Assembly (NCBI GenBank): GCA_017989135.1
Contig: JAGNQL010000001.1
Location: forward strand, 62,001-126,000
DNA from: Burkholderiales bacterium
GTDB lineage: Bacteria > Pseudomonadota > Gammaproteobacteria > Burkholderiales > Casimicrobiaceae
DNA length: 64,000 nt
Direction: 5' to 3'
Part shown: in pieces, positions 9,252 through 17,759 of the stretch
How the letters are laid out: every line of letters begins with the position of its first letter
How positions within the stretch are numbered: the stretch's first letter is position 1
Made by a program: the position numbers and the translations under genes
Notes under the pieces: model-generated
What the model was told of the DNA's origin: nothing
Database searches by the model: none
Seen by the model: only the letters and a program-made list of their open reading frames with translations

Positions 9252-9668
9252 ATGTCCACCGCAAACCCCTCCGTTTCCACAGAACTACGCTTCGACGCCA
9301 ATGGCCTGATCCCGGCCATCGCGCAGGATGCGGTGACTAACGAAATCCTGATGGTCGCGTGGATGGATCGTGGCGCGTTTGAGCGCACGCTGGCGACGGG
9401 CAAAGCGTGCTACTACTCGCGCTCACGGGCTTCTGCGTGGATGAAGGGCGAAAGCTCGGGGCATTTGCAGATCCTTCGTGAAGTGCGCATTGATTGCGAC
9501 GGTGACGTGGTGCTTTTGAAGGTTGATCAGATTGGTGGTATTGCGTGCCACACTGGGCGACGCAATTGCTTCTTTCGCAAGCTCGAGACGGCTGAGGACG
9601 GCGCGCAGCGCTGGGTGAATGATTTCGATCCACTGAAAACCGAGGCGGAGATTTACGGTGAGCGCTGA
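9252..9668 (+). CDS. hisI: Phosphoribosyl-AMP cyclohydrolase
   Basis: HisI opens the adenine ring of phosphoribosyl-AMP, the third step of histidine synthesis. The 138-residue protein shows the family core: [10 protein letters not shown], then [19 protein letters not shown] and [15 protein letters not shown], with the zinc cysteines in [11 protein letters not shown]. HisI is separate from HisE here, with an 11-nt overlap, as usual in betaproteobacteria. The earlier his genes do not lie upstream: maiA and a palindromic repeat precede it. Confidence 0.97.
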   Translation: MSTANPSVSTELRFDANGLIPAIAQDAVTNEILMVAWMDRGAFERTLATGKACYYSRSRASAWMKGESSGHLQILREVRIDCDGDVVLLKVDQIGGIACHTGRRNCFFRKLETAEDGAQRWVNDFDPLKTEAEIYGER

Positions 9669-10020
9669 CCCCCGAAGCTCAATTGACGCGCAGCAAGTCT
9701 TCGCGCGACTCGCAGCGGTGATGGCGGAGCGCAAGGGCGCAGATCCCGCTAGCTCGTACGTCGCCAAGCTTTTTGCCAAAGCACCCGACGGCGCGCTGAA
9801 AAAAGTGGGCGAAGAAGCGGCCGAATTCATCATGGCGTGCAAAGATGCGGAGCACACACCGGACGCGAAGGACAAAATCGTGTCCGAAGCGGCGGACGTG
9901 TGGTTTCACATGCTCGTCGCAATGGCACGGCATGATTTGGGCGGTCCGGATGTGCTCGCAGAATTGGCGAGACGCGAGGGCTTATCCGGCCTTGACGAAA
10001 AGGCGGCGCGCCCCAAATAG
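9658..10020 (+). CDS. hisE: Phosphoribosyl-ATP pyrophosphatase
   Basis: HisE removes pyrophosphate from phosphoribosyl-ATP, the second step of histidine synthesis. It starts with GTG inside the end of hisI, indicating coupled translation. The MazG-like signature is intact: [16 protein letters not shown] followed by [17 protein letters not shown], which supply the Mg-binding acidic residues. Length of 120 residues is typical. Confidence 0.96.
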   Translation: MSADPRSSIDAQQVFARLAAVMAERKGADPASSYVAKLFAKAPDGALKKVGEEAAEFIMACKDAEHTPDAKDKIVSEAADVWFHMLVAMARHDLGGPDVLAELARREGLSGLDEKAARPK

Positions 10021-10067
10021 ATTTGGGATTCCCCACGCAACTATTCGACCGACTTGACGCATCCACC

Positions 10068-10430
10068 ATGAGCACCGACAAAGACTGCATTTTCTGCAAA
10101 ATCATTCGCGGCGAAATCCCTTCGACGAGGGTTTATGAGGATGACGATGTGCTTGTGTTCAAGGATATTCATCCGTCGGCGCCGGTGCATTTGCTCTGTA
10201 TTCCAAAGGGCCACATCGGGCGTTTGTCGGAAGCCACCGCTGCCGATCAAGCGGTGCTCGGTAAAATGCTATTGATCGCGCCAAAGGTGGCGAAAGAGCA
10301 GGGCTCAACCGACGGATTCCGCACCATCATCAACGATGGTCGGGTGGGTCGGCAAGATGTTTTTCATTTGCACATGCATGTGCTGGGTGGCCCGAAGCCG
10401 CTGGGACGCATGATTGCGCTCGACGAGTAG
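10068..10430 (+). CDS. HIT family protein (HinT-like purine nucleoside phosphoramidase)
   Basis: HIT proteins hydrolyse nucleoside phosphoramidates such as AMP-lysine. The 120-residue product begins CIFCKIIRGEIPS, which carries the usual Cys pair, and has the catalytic HLHMHV histidine triad at His100, His102 and His104. I chose the ATG at 10068 because it gives the standard N-terminus; an upstream start at 10023 would add 15 unconserved residues. It lies between hisE and tatA, the order seen in most betaproteobacteria. Confidence 0.95.
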   Translation: MSTDKDCIFCKIIRGEIPSTRVYEDDDVLVFKDIHPSAPVHLLCIPKGHIGRLSEATAADQAVLGKMLLIAPKVAKEQGSTDGFRTIINDGRVGRQDVFHLHMHVLGGPKPLGRMIALDE

Positions 10431-10460
10431 TCAGATTTTTAGAATTTAGGAGTTACACAC

Positions 10461-10685
10461 ATGGGTTCGTTTTCGATTTGGCACTGGTTGATCGTTCTGT
10501 TGATCGTGGTGATGGTGTTCGGCACCAAGAAGCTGCGTAACGTCGGCAAGGATCTTGGCGGTGCAGTCAAAGATTTCAAAGAAGGCGTGAAAGGCGGCGA
10601 AGAAGCCGCCAAAGGCAACGTCGAAGCACCACCGGCCGTTGCGCCTAATGTGATCGAAGGCGAAGTTAAGCGCGACAAGGTTTAG
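10461..10685 (+). CDS. tatA: Sec-independent translocase component TatA
   Basis: TatA forms the oligomeric pore of the twin-arginine pathway, which exports folded proteins such as the Rieske protein. The 74-residue product has one N-terminal membrane segment ([14 protein letters not shown]), the hinge [10 protein letters not shown], an amphipathic helix [15 protein letters not shown] and a charged tail. A clear ribosome binding site (TTAGGAGT) precedes the ATG. It is separated from tatB by 139 bp of repeated sequence. Confidence 0.96.
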   Translation: MGSFSIWHWLIVLLIVVMVFGTKKLRNVGKDLGGAVKDFKEGVKGGEEAAKGNVEAPPAVAPNVIEGEVKRDKV

Positions 10686-10697
10686 CGCCGTTCGGCG

Positions 10698-10818
10698 CAG
10701 TGAGCGGTGAACAGTGAGCGGTGAGCAGTGACAAATTCGGCTCACTGTCGCTCGCGTTTGTTATGGCTGTCTGCATGCGACGTTCTGCTGTTCACTAATC
10801 ACCGTTCACTGCTCACTG
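10698..10818. repeat. Inverted arrays of GTGAGCG/GTGAACA-type heptamers between tatA and tatB
   Basis: The left arm (10698-10731) reads as successive heptamers such as CAGTGAG, CGGTGAA, CAGTGAG and CGGTGAG. The right arm (10788-10818) is the same type in reverse complement, so the arms can pair across about 55 bp. The right arm ends 6 bp before the tatB start. Shorter copies occur at 52359-52378 and 53260-53283. Confidence 0.75.
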
Positions 10819-10824
10819 ACCAAC

Positions 10825-11406
10825 ATGTTTGAACTTTCCTTCGGCAAGATGATGATCATCGCAGTGGTTGCGTTGATCGTGCTCGGCCCCGAAAAACTGC
10901 CCAAAGTCGCCCGTACGATCGGCCACTTGCTCGGCCGCGCGCGTACCTACGCGAACACGGTTAAACAAGACATTGATCGCGAAATGCAGATGGACGAATT
11001 GCGCAAACTGCAACAGCAGGCGCAAGAAGCCGCGCGCAGTTTTGAGACAGCCGTGAGCGACGCCGGTCGCAGTGTGGAGCAAGAGGCATCAAGCATGCAG
11101 AACGGCATGAACGCGTCGCTCGCGCAGGCCGAATCTGCTGCGCTTGGTAACGCTGCCGCCACCACGCCGCCCGTGATCGGTACGGATAACGTGATCGCAT
11201 CTCCGGCATTGCCCGTAGCTGAACCGCAGGTTTCAACCTTCACTGCGAACGACGAAATCGCTGCGCTCGAAAAATCAATCGCCGAGCAAGCTACCCTTGC
11301 AAACCGTGCGACCAACGCCTCAGAATCCAAACCGATCATCTCGCCAGAGCAGATGAGCTTGACACTCAATCCAGCGGCTACCGAATCGACGAAAAAGGTC
11401 GCGTAA
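10825..11406 (+). CDS. tatB: Sec-independent translocase component TatB
   Basis: TatB forms the substrate receptor of the twin-arginine translocase together with TatC. The product opens with MFELSFGKMMIIAVVALIVLGPEKLPKV-type sequence: one membrane helix followed by the LGPEKLP hinge. A long amphipathic and coiled-coil region rich in Gln, Ala and Glu follows, with an Ala/Thr-rich variable tail; 193 residues is within the family range. No convincing ribosome binding site precedes the ATG, where the right arm of the heptamer repeat lies instead. Confidence 0.95.
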   Translation: MFELSFGKMMIIAVVALIVLGPEKLPKVARTIGHLLGRARTYANTVKQDIDREMQMDELRKLQQQAQEAARSFETAVSDAGRSVEQEASSMQNGMNASLAQAESAALGNAAATTPPVIGTDNVIASPALPVAEPQVSTFTANDEIAALEKSIAEQATLANRATNASESKPIISPEQMSLTLNPAATESTKKVA

Positions 11407-11511
11407 CCACCACGAAAACAGGCGCGACATGTGTCGCGGTTGGGTTCCAACCCACTCCCTCGCGGCCAAAGCCGCAGCCGGCCCGCTCAAACTCTCAAGA
11501 CTTTCGACTAC

Positions 11512-12279
11512 ATGTCCGACACTCCCGAATCCGGCATACAAGAAACGTTCGTCTCGCATCTAGTCGAGTTGCGCGAGCGTTTGGTTAAGGCTGTTGCAGC
11601 AGTGCTGGTAATGACCATCGCGTTGAGCATCTGGCCGGGCATGAAGGAGCTCTACGCGTGGGTCGCTGCACCAATGCTTAAAGTCTTGCCGGTTGGCACT
11701 TCGATGATCGCCACCGATGTAACGGGCACCTTCTTTATCCCGCTCAAAGTTACGCTGATGGCGGGCTTCCTCATTTCTTTACCGGTAGTGCTCTACCAGA
11801 TGTGGGCCTTCGTTGCCCCAGGGCTCTACACGCACGAAAAGAAGATGGCACTGCCGATCATTGTCTCGTCCACACTTCTGTTTTTCGTGGGCATGGCGTT
11901 CGCTTATTTCGTGGTGTTTCCATCGATATTCGGCACGTTTGTGGGCTTCACGCCAGCTGGTGTCAACATGACGCCGGACATCGACAAATATTGGAGCTTC
12001 GCGCTCACGATGTTCATCGCGTTTGGCATTACGTTTGAGACACCCGTCGTGCTGGCGGTACTTACGCGCGCTGGCATCGTGACCGTAAATCAACTCGCCG
12101 AATTTCGCGGTTACTTCATCGTCGCCGCGTTTGTGATCGCCGCTGTTGTGACACCGCCCGACGTGTTGTCTCAGTTGTTTTTAGCGGTGCCGCTGGTGAT
12201 CCTCTATGAAGTTGGAATCATCATCAGCCGCTTCATCACGCCGCGCACTCGCGCCAGCGAAGACGCAGCCTCGGCGTAG
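11512..12279 (+). CDS. tatC: Sec-independent translocase component TatC
   Basis: TatC recognises twin-arginine signal peptides. The start at 11512 gives ETFVSHLVELRERLVKA at the N-terminus, the conserved TatC opening; the frame upstream adds 27 unconserved residues. Six membrane helices are visible, with PVVLYQMWAFVAPGLYTHEKK and the FGITFETPVVLAVLTRAG segment in the expected order. Length of 255 residues is standard. Gene order tatA-tatB-tatC matches the family operon. Confidence 0.97.
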   Translation: MSDTPESGIQETFVSHLVELRERLVKAVAAVLVMTIALSIWPGMKELYAWVAAPMLKVLPVGTSMIATDVTGTFFIPLKVTLMAGFLISLPVVLYQMWAFVAPGLYTHEKKMALPIIVSSTLLFFVGMAFAYFVVFPSIFGTFVGFTPAGVNMTPDIDKYWSFALTMFIAFGITFETPVVLAVLTRAGIVTVNQLAEFRGYFIVAAFVIAAVVTPPDVLSQLFLAVPLVILYEVGIIISRFITPRTRASEDAASA

Positions 12280-12291
12280 CGCTGTAACGGA

Positions 12292-12348
12292 GGGCGTGCA
12301 CTGCCTGCCCTGCGAAGCTACGAGGCTACGGCGCTGCGAAGCGGGCAG
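12292..12348. other. Imperfect inverted repeat between convergent tatC and the protease gene
   Basis: The 88-bp gap between the two convergent stops contains ACTGCC near 12300 and GGCAGT near 12345, flanking GCTACGAGGCTAC and two copies of GCTGCGAAGC-like sequence. It could act as a bidirectional transcription end, but no run of T follows it. Confidence 0.35.
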
Positions 12349-12367
12349 TCGCTCCAAATCAACACAG

Positions 12368-13570
12368 TTATTGCCGTTTCGTTGGCGGGCGTTTTCCCAG
12401 CGTCACACGCAATTCAACTGGCTGCCCTTCGCGCAACACTTTCAGCGGAATGGTTTGATCGGGCGCGGTCATCGCGATGAGATTCACTGCATCAGTGCGA
12501 TCCGGCGTAGCGCGTCCGTTGATCTCCACGATAACGTCGTTCACGCGTAGGCCTGCGCGGCTACCCGGCGCGCCGTCGAGCACTGCCGCCACGAATGCGC
12601 CACGCAAATCTTTCAGCGCCAACGCCTTAGCAATTTCGGGCGTCACGGCTCCGAGGTTCACGCCAAGGTAGCCGCGTTTGACTTCGCCGGTAGCGATCAG
12701 TTGCTCCATGATCGGTCGCGCCAGTGCGCTCGGAATCGCGAAACCAATACCCGAAAAATCGCCAGTGCGAGTGAAGATGCTGCTGTTAATGCCGATCAAC
12801 TCGCCCGTGGCGTTCACCAGCGCGCCGCCGGAATTCCCCTGGTTAATCGCCGCATCGGTCTGAATAAACGATTCAAATGGATTGGCATCCGACACCTGCG
12901 TACGTCCCAGCGCGCTAACGATACCCATGGTGACCGTATTGCCGAACACTCCAAATGGGTTGCCAATCGCGAGCACCACATCGGCCACTTGCAGCGCTTG
13001 TGAATCGCCAAATGCGACCGCTGGAAATTCTCCGCCTTCTATTTTTATTACCGCGAGATCGGTATCGGGATCGGTACCAATCAAGCGCGCTGGCAGTACG
13101 CGCTTGTCGGTGAGTTCCACTTGTATTTGCTGAGCACCCTCGACCACATGATTATTGGTCAGGATGTATCCGTCCGCACGAACAATCACGCCCGAGCCTT
13201 CTCCGAGCAACTGTTGCGCGTTATCTTCGCGTCCGCGCCCAAAAAAGCGTTGAAACGTTGGGTCTTCGGTCAGAGGATTGCGCACTTTGCGCTGGGCGCT
13301 CGTGGCGATTTTCACAACGGAGGGCAAGGCTCGCTTGGCGGCATCGCTGAAGCTGTTGGCGTGCGTACCAGTGAGGCGCGCGGAGGCGGCATTCACGGAT
13401 GCAGGGACCACGGTCGCGGCATTGGACGCAGTCGCTGTAGTCGGTATCGCTGGCGAAACCGTCGTGACGGTGCGGGCGAGCCACTCAGGCCGCAGCGTGC
13501 TCACGGTGAACAAAATTGCGACACAGACTGTGCACACCTGCGCAAAAACAAGCCATAATCGGTTCAGCAT
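12368..13570 (-). CDS. Periplasmic S1C serine protease, DegS/DegQ-like, one PDZ domain
   Basis: This is an envelope quality-control protease of the HtrA family. An N-terminal hydrophobic segment (about residues 7-24) anchors or exports it. The trypsin-like domain has His141 (ILTNNHVVEG), Asp171 (DTDLAVIKI) and Ser247 (QGNSGGALV) as catalytic triad. A single PDZ domain follows from about residue 290 (GYLGVNL to VIVEINGRATPD). At 400 residues with one PDZ it resembles DegS more than two-PDZ DegP. Its place between tatC and nif3 is the usual betaproteobacterial order. Confidence 0.94.
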   Translation of the reverse strand: MLNRLWLVFAQVCTVCVAILFTVSTLRPEWLARTVTTVSPAIPTTATASNAATVVPASVNAASARLTGTHANSFSDAAKRALPSVVKIATSAQRKVRNPLTEDPTFQRFFGRGREDNAQQLLGEGSGVIVRADGYILTNNHVVEGAQQIQVELTDKRVLPARLIGTDPDTDLAVIKIEGGEFPAVAFGDSQALQVADVVLAIGNPFGVFGNTVTMGIVSALGRTQVSDANPFESFIQTDAAINQGNSGGALVNATGELIGINSSIFTRTGDFSGIGFAIPSALARPIMEQLIATGEVKRGYLGVNLGAVTPEIAKALALKDLRGAFVAAVLDGAPGSRAGLRVNDVIVEINGRATPDRTDAVNLIAMTAPDQTIPLKVLREGQPVELRVTLGKRPPTKRQ

Positions 13571-13771
13571 GATTCGGGGGGCGCTTCCATAAAAGTGTCT
13601 GATGAGTGCTTGAGGTGCGAGAAAAATATTCGGCGTTAAATACGCAGGCTTGGACGGTTATTGATTCCGGCGTTGAATCAAGTGCGAAACGCACGTCCGA
13701 AGCTTCGTGTCGTCGAAATACGATGCAACTAGTTGGGGATATGTTTGCGAACCGTTGACCATCCAAATTTT

Positions 13772-14581
13772 ATGCAAGAGGCAGAGGCTGAGAGTGATCC
13801 TTTGCCGCGTTCTGCCTTGGGGCACGCTTGTGACCGTGACACGCTCACCCGTCATCTTAACGATTATCTAGAGATTCGGCGCTTCAAAGACGCGGCTTAC
13901 AACGGCCTGCAAGTCAGCGGAAAGTCCACCGTCTCGTATGTTGTGGCGGGTGTCACAGCAAACAAGGCTCTAATTGACGCGGCGATTGGCGTCGGCGCCG
14001 ACGCGATTTTGGTGCACCACGGTTTGTTCTGGAAGGGCGATGATCCGCGTCTAGTGGGATATCACCGCGAACGCGTCGCCTCGTTGTTGGCCGCCAATAT
14101 CAGTTTGTTTGCCTACCATTTGCCGCTTGACGTGCATTCGGAGGTGGGCAATAACGCCCGCTTGGGCCGCCGTCTGGGTTTGACGTGTACCGAAACCGCT
14201 GGCGAAAACGGCTTAATTTCACTGGGGCAACTCGGTGTCGGCGTTGCCGTGAAATCAACCGTGCTCGCGGCATACTGTGCGCGGCATTACGGTCGCCGCG
14301 TCACACTCTACGCGAGCTCGCAACGACTAGTGAAGAAAATCGCTTGGTGCACCGGCGCCGGCGGCTCATTGCTGCGCGAAGCGATTGAGGCGGGGGCCGA
14401 CGCGTTCATCACTGGCGAAATTGCCGAACATCACATTCACGAAGCGCGCGAATCCGACGTTGCCCTCATCGCAGCGGGACATCACGCCACGGAATGCGAT
14501 GGCGTGGCCGCACTCGGCGCGCATATTGCCAAACAGTTTGGCGTGGCGTACCAATTTATTGACGTGGATTCGCCGCTGTAA
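13772..14581 (+). CDS. Nif3-like dinuclear metal centre protein (YbgI family)
   Basis: Members of this family form hexameric rings with a two-metal site; the biochemical role is not settled. The core begins at LNDYLEIRRFKDAAYNGLQVSG. Metal-binding residues are visible in ILVHHGLFWKG, YHLPLDVHSEVGNNARLG and near the end in AAGHHATECDG. I chose the ATG at 13772; the frame extends upstream to 13733. The stop is only 3 bp from the stop of the convergent mandelate-racemase-like gene. nif3 normally leads to petABC in this group, but here 15 kb of other genes intervene. Confidence 0.9.
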   Translation: MQEAEAESDPLPRSALGHACDRDTLTRHLNDYLEIRRFKDAAYNGLQVSGKSTVSYVVAGVTANKALIDAAIGVGADAILVHHGLFWKGDDPRLVGYHRERVASLLAANISLFAYHLPLDVHSEVGNNARLGRRLGLTCTETAGENGLISLGQLGVGVAVKSTVLAAYCARHYGRRVTLYASSQRLVKKIAWCTGAGGSLLREAIEAGADAFITGEIAEHHIHEARESDVALIAAGHHATECDGVAALGAHIAKQFGVAYQFIDVDSPL

Positions 14582-14584
14582 CTT

Positions 14585-15691
14585 TTACTGCGTAACGACT
14601 GCCCGACGCACGGCCAGTCGCTCGATTGCTTCTCGGTCCCACGCAATGCCCAGCCCCGGTGCGCTCGACGGCAGCGCGAAACCGCCATCGCGCGCCATGC
14701 GCTCGGTGGTGATCGAATCAAGCTGTGGGATGTATTCCACCCACGGCGCGTTCGGCACCGCCGCACACAAGCTTACGTGCAACTCCATCAAAAAATGTGG
14801 GCAGATGGACACATTAAAACTCTCGGCCAAGTGCGCGACTTTTAGCCACGGCGTAATGCCGCCGATTCGTGCCACGTCCGCCTGCACAATCGAGCACGCA
14901 CCTCGTTGCAAATACTCACGGAAGTGCTGCAAGCTGTAGATCGACTCTCCCACCGCGATTGGCAACGAAGTGGACTGCGACAAACGTTCGTTTCCGCTCA
15001 AATCCTCCGCAGGTAGCGGCTCTTCAAACCACGCAATCCCAAGCGACTCGTAGTGCTTTGCCCGGCGGATCGCCTCGCTCACCGTGAAGCACTGATTGGC
15101 ATGAATCATGATCTCAAAAGCGTCGCCGACCGCCTCACGAACAGCGCTTAGTCGCGCCATGTCTTCGCTGACGTGTGGTCGCCCGACTTTGATTTTTACG
15201 CCGCTAAAGCCGTCCGCTTTTGCCTCCAGAGACTGTGTAACCAACTGCTCTGGTGACAAATGCAACCAGCCGCCTTCGGTGGAATACATCGGCACACGCT
15301 TTTGCGCGCCGCCTGCTGCCTTATGTAAGGGCAGATTCGTACGGCGACAGCGTGCGTCCCACAGCGCCGTGTCAATCGTCGCGAGCGCGAGCGCGGTGAT
15401 CGCGCCAACGGCCGTCGCGTGGGTGTGGAAAAACAAATCCTTCCAAATCGCTTCGACGTCATCTGCGTCACGCCCGATGAGCTTGGGCGCGAGATGGTGT
15501 TCGAGCAACGCCATCACCGACGAGCCGCCCGTGCCGATCGTGTAGCTGTAACCCGTGCCCTGCGAGTCGTCGTCGCAGGTGATACGCAACATTGGCGTCT
15601 CTTGCGTAACAAACGATTGAATAGCGTCAGAGCGCGGCACGGGCGGTGCGAGATTCACTTGCCAGAGTTCAACGTGTGTGATGCGTGGCAT
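14585..15691 (-). CDS. Mandelate racemase/muconate-lactonizing family enzyme with altered metal ligand
   Basis: This is an enolase-superfamily sugar-acid or hydroxy-acid enzyme of 368 residues. Residues line up with mandelate racemase at a constant offset of +2: Lys166 and Lys168 (KIK), Glu223, Glu249, Asp272, His299 and Glu319 are all present. The first metal ligand, Asp195 in mandelate racemase, is His197 here (IHANQ, codon CAT at 15101-15103). The start at 15691 is chosen because it gives the usual MPRITHVE opening; the frame runs upstream into dctM. It is the last gene of the dctP-dctQ-dctM run, suggesting that it acts on the imported substrate. Confidence 0.88.
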   Translation of the reverse strand: MPRITHVELWQVNLAPPVPRSDAIQSFVTQETPMLRITCDDDSQGTGYSYTIGTGGSSVMALLEHHLAPKLIGRDADDVEAIWKDLFFHTHATAVGAITALALATIDTALWDARCRRTNLPLHKAAGGAQKRVPMYSTEGGWLHLSPEQLVTQSLEAKADGFSGVKIKVGRPHVSEDMARLSAVREAVGDAFEIMIHANQCFTVSEAIRRAKHYESLGIAWFEEPLPAEDLSGNERLSQSTSLPIAVGESIYSLQHFREYLQRGACSIVQADVARIGGITPWLKVAHLAESFNVSICPHFLMELHVSLCAAVPNAPWVEYIPQLDSITTERMARDGGFALPSSAPGLGIAWDREAIERLAVRRAVVTQ

Positions 15692-15705
15692 GGTGTGGCT
15701 CCAGC

Positions 15706-17118
15706 CTAAGGATACAGCTTGCCCGGCAGCCACAGCACGATCTGCGGCACGTAGGTAATCAGAATCAGCGTGGCGAATAGCGGAATCATCCACGGTATCA
15801 CTGCTGCCACCGTGCGTTCAAATGAGATTCGCGCGACTTTTTGCAATACAAAAAGCACCATCCCAACGGGCGGAGTGAGCAGCCCGATCATCAGGTTGAG
15901 CACCATGATCAGACCGAAATGAACCGGGTCGATGCCGAGTTTCGCAATGATCGGCATGAACACCGGGACGAGGATCGTAATGGCTGCGATTGTTTCCATG
16001 AAACAGCCGACAAAGAGCAGGAATAGGTTGGCAAGAAGTAGGAACACCAACGGGTTGCTGCTGATTGAAAGAACCCACGCACCGACCGCCTCAGTGGCTT
16101 GCGTGGTGGTGAGCACCCAAGCGAATATCGACGCGCTAGCGACGATGAACAGCACGACGGCGGTTGTTTCGACTGTTTCCATAGAAATTTTGATGAACAT
16201 GCGCCAGCTCAGCGTGCGATACCAAACAAAGCCGAGGAAGAGTGCCCAAGCAGAGGCCGCGACTGCCGCCTCGGTGGGCGTGAACAGACCCGATGCCATG
16301 CCGCCAATCAAAATCACGGGGGTCAACAGCGCCATGAACGCTTCAAAGCGGCAGAGGCGGTCAACCACAAGCACAGCAATCAGCGGCAGGCCAAAGCGCA
16401 CGAATCCGCCGAGACCTTCACGCTCTTTGTCCCACAGCACGAAAAGCACAGCCCCGGTGATGATCACCGCCGCCAGTTCGACGAAAGCGCGACCCATCCG
16501 CGGCCACGAAAATTTGATGTCCGCCCCGTATTTGCGAACGTGCGCGTAGTAGGTGACCATGCACATCATGAAGAGCGCCATGATGGCGCCGGGGATAAAG
16601 CCCGCTGCAAACAGTTTCCCGATCGACGTGTTGGCTTGTACTCCGTAGATCACCATGGGCAGAGACGGCGGAATGATCGGTCCCAAGGTGGACGACGCAG
16701 CCGTAATGCCGACGGCGAACTCGGTCGGATAGCCGTGGTCTTGCATCGCTTTGATCTCAATCGTGCCGAGACCTCCGGCGTCAGCCACCGCCGTGCCGGA
16801 CATACCGGCGAACACCACCGAACCCACCACGTTGACGTGTCCTAGGCCGCCCTTAAGCCAGCCGACAAGCGCAAGCGCAAAGTTGTAGATTCGGTTGGTA
16901 ATCCCCGCAGAGTTCATCAAGTTTCCGGCGTAAATGAAGAACGGCACCGCCAACAGAGGAAAACTGTCGATGCCGCCAACCATTCGGTGAATGACGGCGA
17001 CCGGCGGAATCGCGCCCGAAAGCCAGATGTAGATGAGCGAACCGACGCACATCGCAATCGCGATGGGGATGCCGGTGGACATCGCTGCAAGGAAACTGGT
17101 GAAGAAAAGCGTATTCAT
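15706..17118 (-). CDS. dctM: TRAP transporter large permease subunit DctM
   Basis: This is the channel subunit of a sodium-driven tripartite transporter for organic or sugar acids. The 470-residue protein has about 12 or more hydrophobic segments and DctM motifs such as GIPIAIAMCVGS, GMSGTAVADAGGLGTIEIKAM, SSTLGPIIPPSLPMVIYG and LTPPVGMVLFV. It has a central insertion around residues 205-265 compared with short family members. It starts 2 bp after the dctQ stop and is followed by the mandelate-racemase-like gene 14 bp on. Confidence 0.94.
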   Translation of the reverse strand: MNTLFFTSFLAAMSTGIPIAIAMCVGSLIYIWLSGAIPPVAVIHRMVGGIDSFPLLAVPFFIYAGNLMNSAGITNRIYNFALALVGWLKGGLGHVNVVGSVVFAGMSGTAVADAGGLGTIEIKAMQDHGYPTEFAVGITAASSTLGPIIPPSLPMVIYGVQANTSIGKLFAAGFIPGAIMALFMMCMVTYYAHVRKYGADIKFSWPRMGRAFVELAAVIITGAVLFVLWDKEREGLGGFVRFGLPLIAVLVVDRLCRFEAFMALLTPVILIGGMASGLFTPTEAAVAASAWALFLGFVWYRTLSWRMFIKISMETVETTAVVLFIVASASIFAWVLTTTQATEAVGAWVLSISSNPLVFLLLANLFLLFVGCFMETIAAITILVPVFMPIIAKLGIDPVHFGLIMVLNLMIGLLTPPVGMVLFVLQKVARISFERTVAAVIPWMIPLFATLILITYVPQIVLWLPGKLYP

Positions 17119-17120
17119 GA

Positions 17121-17675
17121 CTAGAGTCCTTCCATCGGGCGTTCAAGCGTGCTCCAGCCCTGTCGCCAGTGCTTAATTGACACCTCAACCGCGCGATAGG
17201 TCATCAGTGCAAAACCCACCGCGACAAACCCGTAGATGTAGCTCATCGGAAAATCAACCACTGTCATCGAAAGATTGTGCATTTTCGGCACTAACTCGCA
17301 CGCGAGCCACGTCGCGTACGCGAGAAACGCGACGCGAACGACATCGACAAAAGTCGACAATGCGCGGCCCATCCACGCGGGCAGGTATCGATAAATGAAC
17401 TCGACGTGGATATGCGTGTTCTTACGCACTGCCATAGACGCGCCGAGAAACACCACGATGATCAGCAGGTAGCGCGCAATTTCCTCGGTCCAAGCCGCCG
17501 AATCAGACAGCACGTAGCGGGTGAAGAACTGATAGAAAATGTCCAGCGCCAGCAACATGAAAAAGCCGAGAGAAATCCAGTCTTCCCAGCCATACACTGA
17601 CAAATCAATCGGCGCGTCGGTGGCGTGAAACTGACCGTCGTCGTCTAAGACTTTGGGTTCTGATGCTGTGGTCAT
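17121..17675 (-). CDS. dctQ: TRAP transporter small permease subunit DctQ
   Basis: DctQ is the four-helix membrane subunit that pairs with DctM. Four hydrophobic segments are visible in 184 residues, with the family motif FTRYVLSDSAAWTEEIARYLLI and the RKNTHIHVEF region. It ends 2 bp before dctM. The gap to dctP holds a strong terminator-like hairpin, so permease expression may be lower than that of the receptor. Confidence 0.93.
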   Translation of the reverse strand: MTTASEPKVLDDDGQFHATDAPIDLSVYGWEDWISLGFFMLLALDIFYQFFTRYVLSDSAAWTEEIARYLLIIVVFLGASMAVRKNTHIHVEFIYRYLPAWMGRALSTFVDVVRVAFLAYATWLACELVPKMHNLSMTVVDFPMSYIYGFVAVGFALMTYRAVEVSIKHWRQGWSTLERPMEGL

Positions 17676-17700
17676 GGGGCGTCACCCGTTTAGAGCGTGG

Positions 17701-17737
17701 AAAAAAAACACCCCCGCAGACAAAGCATGCGAGGGTG
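17701..17737 (-). terminator. Intrinsic terminator after dctP, before dctQ
   Basis: Read on the minus strand, a 10-bp stem (17728-17737 with 17709-17718, one G-U pair) closes a 9-nt loop and is followed by eight T residues. It lies within an otherwise co-directional operon, so partial read-through would give more of the binding protein than of the permease. Confidence 0.85.
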
Positions 17738-17759
17738 CTGTGCGACGAGAAACCGTGGC

